From Carposina sasakii (lineage: Eukaryota; Arthropoda; Insecta; Lepidoptera; Carposinidae), in the NCBI GenBank assembly GCA_014607495.2, contig CP053148.1, positions 16,926,001-16,990,000 of the forward strand: 64,000 bases of DNA. Direction: 5' to 3'. The notes beneath the pieces were generated by a model that had not been told where the DNA came from, searched no databases, and saw nothing but the letters and a program-made list of their open reading frames with translations. The position numbers and the translations under genes are program-made. Positions 36,301-45,885 of this stretch are shown piece after piece (the first letter of the stretch is position 1; every line of letters begins with the position of its first letter).

Positions 36301-37202
36301 TGCAATACTTTTCACCAACATTCTTCTTCCACCACAGGCTTAGCAACGTGGTCCAAGTGCTAATAGCGCTGGCGATCCTGTTCACATACCCGCTACAGTT
36401 CTACGTGCCCGTGGACATCACGTGGCCGGCGCTGCGCAAGAAGTACGCCACCACCTCGCCCGTCATCAAAGAGCTGATGTACCGGGCTTTGCTCGTGCTG
36501 CTTACTTGTAAGTCTGGAATGATTGTTTCAAACTGGTGGAATAGAACTAAACTCATAGCTTGATGATATATAGAGTCTAATTTCAATATGCAATTAACTT
36601 AGAGTAAGTTAAGATTTATTACTTTAAATTACCAACTTACGTACTTTTATGGTATGAACATTCAAAATAGATGCTCGGCCGTCATCAGCTACTCACTTTT
36701 TAAAATAATAATATAATAGCCTACTCTGGGTCCCACTGTGTGGAGGCTCCCTTATTTTATATAACATGCACAATACTACGAAACCCTAGATTTTGTGCGT
36801 GATCCACCATATACTTTTTTTTATTCTTATATTATTTAAGGACTTATAACTACTTTAATGAAGTTATGCCAGCCCCATCGTGCCCTTAACACACCATATA
36901 CTTGGCCGAACCCTTTCTGAATATTATTAATTGTTGATTATGATTGTTATCTCATTGCAGTTATCCTGGCAGAATCTATCCCACAGCTGGGGCTATTCAT
37001 TTCGCTGGTGGGCGCGGTGAGTAGTACCGCCCTGGCCCTTATCTTCCCTCCGATGATCGAGCTGGTTGTAGCTTCGCAGAAAAGTCGCCTCACAGCATTT
37101 ATGCTAGTCAAAGACACTGTTATAATCCTGCTAGGTCTCTTCATATTTATAACTGGAACTTATGAGAGCGTGGCATCCATTGTGAGAGCTTTTCAACAAT
37201 GA
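30223..37202 (+). CDS. Proton-coupled amino acid transporter, SLC36 family (5' end not placed)
   Basis: Seven exons: 30223-30345, 30970-31120, 31739-31948, 32425-32697, 35551-35729, 36338-36507, 36961-37202; 448 codons plus stop, all joined at GT..AG borders in consistent phase. Members of this family move small amino acids with protons across the plasma or lysosomal membrane and have about eleven membrane helices. Visible hallmarks: HPTSYGETMLHIFKGNIGSG in the first helix, VTQLGFCCVYIVFIANNI in the third, AFEGIGLVLPLKNEM, YPLQFYVPVDI, and the GAVSSTALALIFPP end region. The length is close to the usual 450-480 residues, so only a short N-terminal exon is missing; the first placed exon starts with the last base of a codon and has no in-frame ATG. 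Closest in feel to the insect members with IGSGLLAMGDAFKNGG. Substrate not predictable. The introns are full of MITEs. Confidence 0.9.
30593..30781. repeat. MITE with ~45-bp inverted ends, in SLC36 intron a-b
   Basis: AGAGTGTTGATGTCATACTA through GATGCACCATTAGACTTTT at the left, mirrored by AAAAGTCTAATGGTGCATCG and TAGTATGACATTAGCACTCT at the right. About 190 bp, single copy in this window. Confidence 0.8.
30970..31120 (+). CDS. SLC36 exon b (helices 1 and 2)
   Basis: Acceptor TATTTTTAG, donor GTAATT. Encodes YGETMLHIFKGNIGSGLLAM and a second hydrophobic stretch up to HAQHLL. Confidence 0.95.
31211..31345. repeat. Internally repetitive block in SLC36 intron b-c
   Basis: GTTTGATTGCAGTTGG occurs at 31262 and 31322, and ACTGCA/TGCAGT motifs in both orientations fill the block, with ACACGGACTGCAG at the left and GCAGTTACACGG at the right. 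Probably a small inverted-repeat element. Confidence 0.5.
31563..31680 (-). repeat. RTE-type 3' end, inverted, in SLC36 intron b-c
   Basis: Read on the minus strand: GGCGTCGGTTGGATGCAGGC, then GGCCTATATTCAGCAGTGGA and CTTCCCAGGGCTGAGAATGA with a TGATGATGATA tail, i.e. the last residues and tail of the retrotransposon family seen at 25011. Confidence 0.75.
31739..31948 (+). CDS. SLC36 exon c (loop and helix 3)
   Basis: Acceptor TTCTGTAG, donor GTAAGT, 70 whole codons. Encodes LDCSEEMRNQTKKEK, a polar loop, then FLVNVFLCVTQLGFCCVYIV. Confidence 0.95.
32425..32697 (+). CDS. SLC36 exon d (helices 4 to 6)
   Basis: Acceptor GATTTCAG, donor GTAAGT, 91 whole codons. Encodes HMIFVVVPVLLSCMV, TVANIMMFIGVSVVVYEA and YFGTAIYAFEGIGL. 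Confidence 0.95.
32785..33167. repeat. MITE family A copy with duplicated flank, in SLC36 intron d-e
   Basis: 32901-33167 is a complete family A fold-back (ATACAGAATGTAACAAAAAG ... CACCCTGTATA). 32785-32900 repeats the segment in front of the copy at 22832. Confidence 0.8.
33168..34140. other. Intron sequence, nothing recognised
   Basis: Part of the 2.85-kb intron d-e of the SLC36 gene. AT-rich, without repeats that I could match elsewhere in the window. Confidence 0.4.
34141..34215 (-). repeat. tRNA-like SINE head, inverted
   Basis: Reverse complement contains ACGTGGGTTCGATTCCGGTC, a box B with flanking T-arm-like pairing. No other copy seen in this window. Confidence 0.4.
34755..34962 (+). 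repeat. Lepidopteran dispersed element, ctagtggacgcccgcgac type
   Basis: ATCTCAGAAACGGCTAAACC, ATATAGGCTACTTTTTATCC, CGGATAATTTCGACATTTTG and a GCGGGCGTACACTAGTG end. Same element as 59590-59812 (plus) and 41727-41940 (minus). From memory this type is widespread in Lepidoptera and has been linked to Helitron-like elements. The class is not proven here. Confidence 0.6.
35551..35729 (+). CDS. SLC36 exon e (helix 7)
   Basis: Acceptor CTTTCAAG, donor GTGAGT, ends two bases into a valine codon. Encodes VLPLKNEMRRPELFQKPFGV, a hydrophobic helix and GYLKWGDEVQGSLTLNL. Confidence 0.95.
36338..36507 (+). CDS. SLC36 exon f (helix 8)
   Basis: Acceptor CCACCACAG, donor GTAAGT. Encodes LSNVVQVLIALAILFTYPLQ, FYVPVDITWPALRKKY and the start of the next helix. 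Confidence 0.95.
36961..37202 (+). CDS. SLC36 exon g (last helices and stop)
   Basis: Acceptor CATTGCAG. Encodes FILAESIPQLGLFISLVGAV, STALALIFPPMIELVV, and a final helix ending GTYESVASIVRAFQQ, stop TGA at 37200-37202. Confidence 0.95.
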
Positions 37203-37890
37203 TTTCTAGACTTTAAGTTAAATTGTGATATTTTCTAATGGAAAATGTGATTTTTGACAGGAAATATGTTTGTTATTCATATTAGTACGGCTAGTGTCCG
37301 AATTGTTTGTGTGGATCACAATATACCTACATTTTTTTTTTTGTATTTTGGTGATTATGTATTAGTTGTAATTACGTATTATTTATTGCCATGTAAGTAA
37401 AGTAGTTGATAAAAATCTCATTTTGTTACCTATAGATACATCACTACATATTATAAAACAAAGTCGCTTGCCGCTGTCTGTCCATCCTTATGTATGCTTA
37501 GATTTTTCAAACTAGGGAACGGATTTCAATGCGGTTTTTTTAAAAGAGATAGTGTGATAGAGTGACTAGGCACTCTCACGCGGGAGAAGCCGTGGGCGGC
37601 CGTTAGTTTAAGATAAAATGTACTTACTCAATTTCGTTTAAAGATGTTTTTGACGGAATTCAAAATCCTGAAATATAGTATAATGTCTTTCATTATGGTG
37701 CTAACCTATAGGTATATTTAGTATATAGTTTTTTTTTTTGTAAATAAGTTGTCTACGATAGCGACTTGTGTAAAAACTTGTAAAGTTAATCTAATTTAAG
37801 TCTGTTATTGTACCTAAGTTAAGTTGACGATAAGAACGTAAAACGAATACCCTTGACATATTTTTCATAAAGCTAAGTTTGGAGAATAAA
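37203..37890 (+). other. Likely SLC36 3'UTR with AATAAA at 37885
   Basis: The first convincing AATAAA downstream of the stop is at 37885-37890. The stretch 37440-37600 resembles a worn copy of the dispersed element at 34755 (ATTATAAAACAAAGTC, then CTGTCTGTCCATCC), so the 3'UTR would include a repeat. Confidence 0.45.
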
Positions 37891-38879
37891 TACTAGTACT
37901 GTTACATAGCACTGTGCTGTGATTATCGATACCGATAAATATCACTTTATTTAATTGAGACTCTAGCTGCAAATTTGCCATCGAAATTTAAGGGTTGCAT
38001 TTTGGTCAACCGCAGTACCTCTTATTAAATGCTGAATAGCTGCACTTTACGGCAAATTTAAAGGCCCCCAAGTGACTGGATCGCCTACAGCACTGTTCAT
38101 AGTCCTTCAGCGGCTATCCGGGCATCAACACCTTAGCAACAAGCAGGAGTTACTAACCCAAAAGTGTGGGGAGGTGAAATAGGTACCTATGTAGGTTTTT
38201 AAGGTACTTCGTGGCCTATATTAAGTTCTGCATACAGCAAGTTGGATCAATTTTACTGAAAATTGCAACCTGAAACGCGCAATCGCAGTAGCACATGAAA
38301 CAGATGCATACAAGGTGCATTCTAGTGACAGAGATAGATATTTTCATCTTCAGATCCTATCATTTTATGCGATCCTGGTATCTCAGGGGGGTACTTCTAG
38401 AACGCCGGAAAAGGTTTCAGCTGGACTGGAAGTCAAAGATTTTAAAGAAGCAGAAACAGATATCCACGCTTTTTTTTAAAGGATTTTTTAGTACCTAATA
38501 GACATAGACATTGGGCCAGATTGCAAATCAAGCATGATGTCAAGTAGATAATAACAACAGGTATAATGATATAGACCCCATATCAATCACAAAAGCTTTA
38601 AAAAATACAACTAAAAGCTAAAAGGCATAGCTTATGTTTCATAGACAATTATTGCAATCTGAATCTGATCTGCAAAAATTAAAAAATCAAATAACAGTGT
38701 ACCAAAAATTTAGACCTGCAATCTCCCCGCAATGTAGAAACAGCAGATAAACTTAGGAATCAGACCTGTGTTACCTGTGGATAGTACCTAATATTCTATG
38801 ACACGATCTCTATCTGTATACGAGTATGTATACACACACATTGAGTGCAATTTTCGTTTGTATGTAGGTACTTCTCAAG
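37891..38879. other. No gene seen
   Basis: No exon recognised. A 67-codon frame at 38295-38498 shows no family feature. Confidence 0.4.
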
Positions 38880-39375
38880 CTTTCAGCAGAGAGCGATGGT
38901 TTTCAGCGTTCAGTCTGGTTCCGACAGGGATTGAGGCTAGACCTGCCTCTACCCTTGTTTCGACCAGCCGTAATAATCTATATAAAGATATAACAAAAAA
39001 TAGTTTAGTTCGTTTAATAAACCTTAGATAATGACTTAAAAATAAAATTTTAATCAAAAAATGATTTTCAAAAAAAAGTTGCCCTCCAAAAAGTTCAGTT
39101 ATTTGAACTTTTTTGAGAGGAACTTTTTTTTGATCAACCCTAATGGAGAGTCACAAGTGATCCAAAAAACAGCTATGTGTCACACAACAACCCATTTAAT
39201 TAGTCACAGGATCACCCGATATAATTGGGGCGGAGAGCAAAGATTACTAATAATCAAATCAAAAATAAATTTCCTGCGAGTTATAACACTGTCGTATAAT
39301 TCAACACAATGGCACTCGTTCAGCATTTCAATATTTGCCTGGCTGTCACCTACACCCTGTATATACACCTGTACA
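38880..39375 (+). repeat. Unit of a duplicated repeat, first copy
   Basis: Contains TCAGTCTGGTTCCGACAGGG followed later by AACCCTAATGGAGAGTCACA, AGTGATCCAAAAAACAGC and GCCTGGCTGTCACCTACACC. The same landmarks recur at 39680-40202 and, for the first block, at 40433. Confidence 0.55.
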
Positions 39376-39428
39376 TATTCCTAGTTTGTCCGGACTACAA
39401 GTGTAGTAGGTACGTTTTCCTCAAGGTC

Positions 39429-39660
39429 GAGTCTGGATTAGGCTCAATTTAGAATGAATGGAATGGAAGGAATGGAAGTTTTTGTACAAATCATACATAC
39501 ATCCGCGGAATCCTCGCGCATTCTCGAGAACTCTCCGATGATTTGACGTAACGGAATTTGGAAATTGACGCTGATGACATAAAGTTCATTATGCTATATA
39601 CGATTTCGTTGCAAAAATTCGCTTCCGTTCCATTCCGCGGCGGTGTAAATTGAGCCTTAA
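39429..39660. repeat. MITE family F copy
   Basis: The right arm, ATTCCGCGGCGGTGTAAATT and upstream to GACGCTGATGACATAAAG, matches 4315-4392. The left arm starting TAGGCTCAATTTAGAATG is worn. It separates the two copies of the repeat around it. Confidence 0.7.
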
Positions 39661-39805
39661 ATGCGTTTTGGATGGAGCTCAGTCTGGTTCCGACGATAGA
39701 CGTGCCTCGGCCTCGTCCCTTGTAGCAACCGGGCTTTAATTAATAATAAACGTGCATGGAAATTGTATGCAAAATAAAATCATTATACCTATATAAATAA
39801 AACCC

Positions 39806-40202
39806 ATACAGACGATGAGTGACAGCCAGCCAAATATTGGTATGCCGACGTCAGACCATGATTCTGAGGCGAAAACTACTTCGCAGGAAAATTCAAAATT
39901 TTTCGAACTTTTTTTCAGGAATAATAAGTAGTTTGTTTCAGTAGGCATCGAATAATGGCTTAAATTTTTTTTTTATCTATGGATGAGTTAAAAAATCGCT
40001 CATAAAAGTTCAAGTGACTGTTCAACCCCAATGGAGAGCCACAAGTGATCCAAAAAACTGCGATGCACACAATAATAGTAACTAATAAGCGCATTTAGTC
40101 GCCCGATACAATAGTACCTATTGGCGCGATAAACAAACATTGCGGATAATCAAAACAATGGTACTTGTTCAGTATTTATCTGGCTGTCACACACACCCTG
40201 TA
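39806..40202. repeat. Element with gggtgt(g)tgacagcc-type inverted ends
   Basis: ACAGACGATGAGTGACAGCC at the left and GGCTGTCACACACACCCTGT at the right are imperfect inverted repeats. The interior has CAACCCCAATGGAGAGCCAC, shared with 39135. About 395 bp, no coding capacity. Confidence 0.5.
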
Positions 40203-41327
40203 ATATTCTTTGACTGCTTTTATGGGATCGAGTTCGGGTCGACTGTTTAAAAAAACTGTGACTGCCGCTACTGCACTTATCGGATCGATGAGGACTACAG
40301 TGTCGCTAAAGTTTAGGTACACCTATTTCCAGTTTTCTAGGAATTTATACAAGAGCGAATATCTATTTGGAACCTGTCTGAGATATATAGGTGAATCGAA
40401 CAAAATTCGGAGACAGCGTTTCGGAGCTCAGTCTGATTCCGGCAGGGATCGAGGCTAGACCTGCCTTGTTCCTTGACGGAATAGGCTATAACATAGATAT
40501 TATTTAGGTACTTAGGTACTACATGTGTAGTGTCTACTAAGACCTGTGAGCCAGACAGTAACCGTGTTATTACAAAATAATATAAAGTATACATTGTTTA
40601 ATTTTGAGTTGTTCCCTACATTTTGCTATCAATGTCATTTTATAAACAGTGTCTAACTTTAGACAAGGTTTTACAATAACAATTTAAAAACAGGAGAGAA
40701 TCAGCTCATGCATGCATAAACAAACCACATTTCTGTGATTTTAATCGTGTGGGTTTGTAAAATAATTGTTTTCCTTTTAGCATCACTGTGCTACACCTGC
40801 CTAGGAATAAAATTTGCGAATAAATACTACGCAAAGCAGTAGTAGCTACAGTTGCCTACTTATTCGTTTATCGATTCTTTGAATTACATTATGGTGCGGG
40901 GCGCGGCGCAAAGAAATAAAAAAAATCAGATTTCTTAGGAATAACAATTTCGTAACATTCGCAAAACGAAAAAGTTAGATATATAGGTAAAAAAGGGAGG
41001 GGTTGAAGGTTGAACAAAGTTTACTCATATAAACAATAGAAAACATAGTCGCCGTTTAGTGGATGACAGAGTAGACTGATACGTATCGGAAATTGGTACT
41101 ATCATTAGCAAAGATAAGCAAAGCAGTGGCAATCCGAAAGCGAAAATGTACGTACAATTTTCGAGATAAAATTATTAGCTCCTTTGAGAATGCTGTAACG
41201 CAATACGATTTTTTGTAAGGGACGAGCGAATATTGTAAATTTCTTTCTGTCGCATTACTTTTTAGCGTAGGTGTACTGGGTAGGGCCGGCAGGCTACCTA
41301 CGTACCTATATACTAGCTACATTGGGT
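40203..41327. other. Repeat fragment at 40433-40490, otherwise nothing
   Basis: GCTCAGTCTGATTCCGGCAG with GATCGAGGCTAGACCTGCCT is the third copy of the block seen at 38910 and 39680. The rest holds no recognisable exon. Confidence 0.45.
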
Positions 41328-41449
41328 GTTTTTCCACTAGACGACATGACCACGACCTTTCTATAATATGGGGGCCGCGTCGTTTATTGAAAAAACGCCT
41401 AATAAATGTCAAAAAGCCATGGTCGTGTCGTATAGTGGAAAAATCACAC
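41328..41449. repeat. Small MITE with tttttccacta inverted ends
   Basis: GTGTTTTTCCACTAGACGAC at the left, GTCGTATAGTGGAAAAATCA at the right, about 120 bp, with GACCACGACC and GGTCGTGTC continuing the pairing. Confidence 0.65.
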
Positions 41450-41471
41450 TTTATCATTATTATTTTTTTTT

Positions 41472-41645
41472 CACACACTACACAACACAATAACTAGTCC
41501 CACATTAAGATCCCTAAGGTCTTGTGTCGTGGGTACTAAGCAACGGTATATAAATACATAGATAAGTATAGAAACATCCATGACTCGGAAACAAACATCG
41601 ATATTCATCATATCAATGTTTGCACCTACCGGGATTCGAACCCAA
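41472..41645 (-). repeat. SINE family 1, 5'-truncated inverted copy
   Basis: CCCACATTAAGATCCCTAAG, GATAAGTATAGAAACATCC and CGGGATTCGAACCCA are the inverted body and box B. It stops at box B, so box A is missing. Confidence 0.75.
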
Positions 41646-41726
41646 GTTAATTTCACGAGTAGGTACCTATAATTTTCTCAATGAGCACACCCCATAGACG
41701 AGATTGTCTTCATGTCGCACGCCCCA

Positions 41727-41940
41727 ATTTTTTAACTAGTGGGCGCTCGCGACTTAGTCCACGTGGACAGCAGAAAAAACAAAATATCGAAATTATTCGG
41801 GATAAAAAGTAGCCTATGTGTTATTCCAGGGTGTCAGCTAACTCCATACCAAATTTTATTAAAATCGCTCCAGCCGTTTTTACGTGAAAGAGTAACAAAC
41901 ATCCATGCATCCAAACTTTCGTGTTTATAATATTAGTTGG
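41727..41940 (-). repeat. Dispersed element as at 34755, inverted
   Basis: ACTAGTGGGCGCTCGCGACT at one end, GTGTTTATAATATTAGTTGG at the other, with GGGATAAAAAGTAGCCTATG and TTACGTGAAAGAGTAACAAA between, all reverse complement of the copy at 59590. Confidence 0.7.
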
Positions 41941-41961
41941 ATTGTGTTGCGGTTTCAAATC

Positions 41962-42399
41962 TCAGGTGGATACTTTTCTTATCCACGATTTTATCCTCGT
42001 TTTGTAAATATACATAGATCTAACAAGGATATGTTCCCACTGTCTACACTGGATATATCGGTGTAAAGCTTCCATAATGAAAACAATGCTACTTTGAAAT
42101 GAGGGTAATACGAATACCTCTACTATTGCATCGGCGGCAATTCGCGATTCAAATTGATTTGTTTGTGATACACAGGTATAAAATGGTATTACAATAATAG
42201 ATTTAGCTTCTCTGTGCCCCGCCATTTTGGCATACAAATATAGGAAAGAAAGCATATAAAATACATAACAAAACTTGTAAATAACAAATACATTTACACG
42301 GCAACAAACACCATACCACAGACACAATAGTTCGCATGCATACTCCCAAGCAAAGGACCCAAATTGTGAGGACACACTACTCGTAAGAAAATTAGTCAT
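41962..42399 (-). other. 145-codon open frame, doubtful
   Basis: The longest unexplained single frame in the central region. It reads MTNFLTSSVSSQFGSFAWEY, then a Cys/Tyr/Phe-rich hydrophobic part (about 22-60) and an ordinary-looking C-terminal half. No family is recognised, no signal or splice context is visible, and the Cys/Tyr/Phe bias is what AT-rich non-coding DNA gives. Probably chance. Confidence 0.15.
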
Positions 42400-42847
42400 T
42401 CCAGTTTTGTACGTTCAGAACTATTTATTGAAAAATTAAATAGGTACTATATTTATTTTAATGGATTAGTAATTTTTTATTAAGTATTTTGTTTCATTAG
42501 TAATTTAAGTATGTCAAATGTTTTTTAAAGTCAGATTAGAGGTCAAGTAGTAGATAGTTTATCATTTAAAAATTCGTCAATGGCATAATATGATTTATCT
42601 ATTAAGTACTCGTACAGGAGATTCTTAATCTTTGCATTATCTGAGGTTCTAATACATTGGGAAATGAAATGGGGTAGCCTGAACTGGAGATCACAAAGGA
42701 GATCGGGTTATTCCCGTTCGTCCCACCAGTGAGACGAACGAAAATATAAAGTAAATTTTATACACATTGTATGAAATTCCCGTTCGTATAACACAGGAGA
42801 TCCACAGCCGTTTAGCGTGACGGGGTCAGAAGTAAATGATGTGTGTG

Positions 42848-42966
42848 ACAAGTTGCTAGCTTATCGCCTGAAATATTGCTCGAGTTCCTAACTCGACTCT
42901 TATTATGACAAGCGTGGAAGGAGATGCATCTGATGTATTCTAGTAAAGCCCAGCACCAGCACAGGA
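42848..42966 (+). repeat. Dispersed repeat R copy
   Basis: GTGACAAGTTGCTAGCTTAT, TAACTCGACTCTTATTATGA and GAAGGAGATGCATCTGATGT line up with 4517 and 58128. Confidence 0.6.
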
Positions 42967-43840
42967 CATCAAGACAGCAGAGAATAGCATATGCAAAATA
43001 TTATATACAAAAGAGCAAACGGTCACCTTGTCAAAAATATTTACATGTAAAATTCGCACGTACAGCACGCTTAGCACGAGTATATGATTGATTAGGATTA
43101 CACATTTATAATGTAGAAATAAATCACAAATGATAATATATGTGACGTTTATGTAATAAAAAATAGAACGCTCTAAAAACATCGAATAACTAAATCGATT
43201 TTTAAAATACGCTGTATTACGCAGCATGGTAAAATGTTATAAAGACTATAAATGTAAGCACTAGGAGAATGTAATATCTATTTGCAAAAATAAACTCGCT
43301 AGCTTATGTTACACAAATAAAACTCCATAACATATCATATACTTTAATTCAGTTTAAGTAAATAAATATACACAAGGAATCACTATTACAAGTACTTTAT
43401 TTAATTTTAGTCATATCTATATACAACCGATTGAAATAATCTACAGTCACAAATTACTCAAATATTTATAAATAAAATCACTTTTTAGATTAGGTAATAC
43501 AGATTAATTTGCCATGTTCTTTACTAGGGCCCAATTGCACAATCTACAAAATAATTTGTTTAGTAGTTTAACAGTCTTTTACTAGGCTTATCTTAGGACA
43601 GCGTAGGGCGTAGGACAGCTTATAACAACGTAATTTTGCACTACGAAAAGTTAGTTCAACGTGCGGCGTAACGTGATGTCACCCTTCATATTTTCTCAGC
43701 TTGCCATACATTGCGCGCGGCCTAAGCTCAGCTTAGAATTAGTGTAAGTGTACATAGATTGGCTATGCCTTACGTGTACATATATAGTATGGTCAATTCT
43801 GACGGTCACACTTAAATGTAAATTTAAACAAAGTCAGATA
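42967..43840. other. No gene seen
   Basis: AT-rich. A stretch from 43528 (TAGGGCCCAATTGCACAATC) may be a worn inverted-repeat element, but I could not find its other end. Confidence 0.35.
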
Positions 43841-44220
43841 TACAGGGTGTTTTTTTGTGGCCACCTTTAACGAAGGGTACGTACTCTATACATGAAATAA
43901 AGTAAGTTTATGCCAAAAAAAATGCTGGGAATTTTTTTTTTTTTTAAATTTTTAAATTCCTTGATCGTGCGAAATTTATAGTGTCTAGTGTTTATGTTAG
44001 TTTTTTTATAGACAGATATAAATTATTTTTCGTGAAAAAATCCTGCTACGCGCGTCTATGTGCATTTATGCAGAAAAACGCAGTCTATTTACTCAACTTT
44101 GGACCCTAATATTTTGGAAACCAGACACTTCCCATGTATGCTTCCATGGAGAAAAATGATCGTGATGATGAGGAGATTCCGTAGTTTTCGGGAACGTTGA
44201 CGACCAAAAATCACCCTGTA
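43841..44220. repeat. MITE family B, well-preserved copy
   Basis: TACAGGGTGTTTTTTTGTGG to AAAATCACCCTGTA gives clean ends (TACAGGGTG / CACCCTGTA). Serves as the reference for the family. Confidence 0.8.
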
Positions 44221-45659
44221 TGATAGGTCTATCCCTCTCCATTCTTAATATAAATGGCAGAGATAGAAAGGGACAGATAGGACAAATTTAAGTTTAGGTT
44301 TAAGTATGAAGGTCAGAATGGACCATAGTGTCAGTGTGCGACGGCCTAGATAGCGACGCATTATTTGCTTATACACTCACACTAATGCAACGCTGAGTTT
44401 ACGCCGAACCTAGGGAAATACCTGAGTATACAAATTACTTGGGAGCTTTCAGGTACCCGCTACCAAACTACATTGTTGCGTAACAGTGTTAAATTTTTTA
44501 GGCACGTGTTTCTTGAGTTTCTATTTCGGCTGTGCAATGGACCAAAATCAGTAAGCTTGCGTAGATAAGGGGCTTCTTTTGTACAAAAATTTTGTATAAC
44601 GATTCTTAGACAGCTCGCAGAGGCGGTCGGTGACAGTACAGTACGGAGAAATATAACGTCTATTTCGGAATTTTGTTATCAGACATTTTATTAGTATTCT
44701 ACAGGTATTTTGTCCGACCCAAATGCGAGGCTAATACTGTGAGCGGTCTTAGGTCCACTGGTAGTAAATGCTAAATCTAGATAGGTATAAGTTAAATTCC
44801 TTTTTTACCATAAACAGAAGGAGTCATGTGATCTAATATTCGGTTTATTTAAATCTATATATTTACGCATTCGCTGGAAGTGGGCCTTAATATACATGTT
44901 AAATAAAAATTCTGAATCTCCACTGATGTCGGCGCTATTACAATAATAAAAAAAGCCTAAAACTGGGCTCGATTCTACGAATTAATAAAGATTTTTTTCA
45001 CCGCTATAAAACCAATAAGACCAAATTACAAACACACGTTCGGCACAGAATTGAGCCCGTAAATTACAATCACAAAATTCAGGTGCAAAATATTTAAACT
45101 AAATAAATATTAAAACCTAAATTAACTTTTGTACTAAAATAAATACCTTTATAAATAAGTACTTAGTATTCGACACACTCAAATTACATTTAAAATAATA
45201 CTGATATATTGTGAATATTTCAAGTTACTGCTAGAATAGAAAAATATTCGTACATACCATCTTAACTTATAGAAAACATATTCTAGTGCATGGACCACAG
45301 ATTACCCCCAAAAGATACCGCATTATCGCTGTTATGCACTAGACAAAATTAGGCGGTAGGAAGAGCAGGGGGTACCTTATATCAGTGTTGTGATTGGTTC
45401 TTTCAAGGCTAGCAATATCCTACAGTGATGTAGACTCGCCATGTCGATTTGCCATGCCGATAAATATATCGATGAAATTATTGTTTGATGAAATATCATA
45501 AATATGTATTTACTATGTATATCATAAATATAGTAAATACACAAAAAATCATGCTTTTTTTTCTACTTACCAATTTTTTTTTGTTTTTATAAATACTAAT
45601 ATTATAAAGCTAGAGTTTGTAAACACTCTAGCTTTATGTATTAGTAAGTATCATTATCA
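44221..45659. other. No gene seen; small perfect hairpin at 45605-45635
   Basis: AAAGCTAGAGT ... ACTCTAGCTTT pairs perfectly around an 8-base loop. The rest is AT-rich without recognisable features. Confidence 0.4.
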
Positions 45660-45885
45660 TCAGCCTATTGCAGTCCACTGCTGGACGTAGGCCTCCCCCA
45701 GGGTAAGCCACGAGACTACAATGGGGGGATTTGCCCATAGTCACCACGCTGGGCAGGCGGGTTGGTGACCGCAGTTTGTATTTTGGACTATGTTGTCGAC
45801 ACGGGAGGCGCTGCTGCCCACCTCCCGGAAACCCTTAATCGCTTCGTACGATACCCACGGGCAGACATGGGCAGACTTAGTAAGT
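45660..45885 (-). repeat. SINE family 2, copy 4 (inverted, 5'-truncated)
   Basis: Starts with the 3' end (AGCCTATTGCAGTCCACTGC) and runs to GATACCCACGGGCAGACATG, where it breaks off before the TTAGCCGCG end. Confidence 0.75.

Noticed and set aside
41962..42399. 145-codon frame as a membrane protein gene
   Set aside because: Hydrophobic stretch is Cys/Tyr/Phe-biased as in AT-rich non-coding DNA, with no family resemblance or gene signals. Kept only as a doubtful entry.
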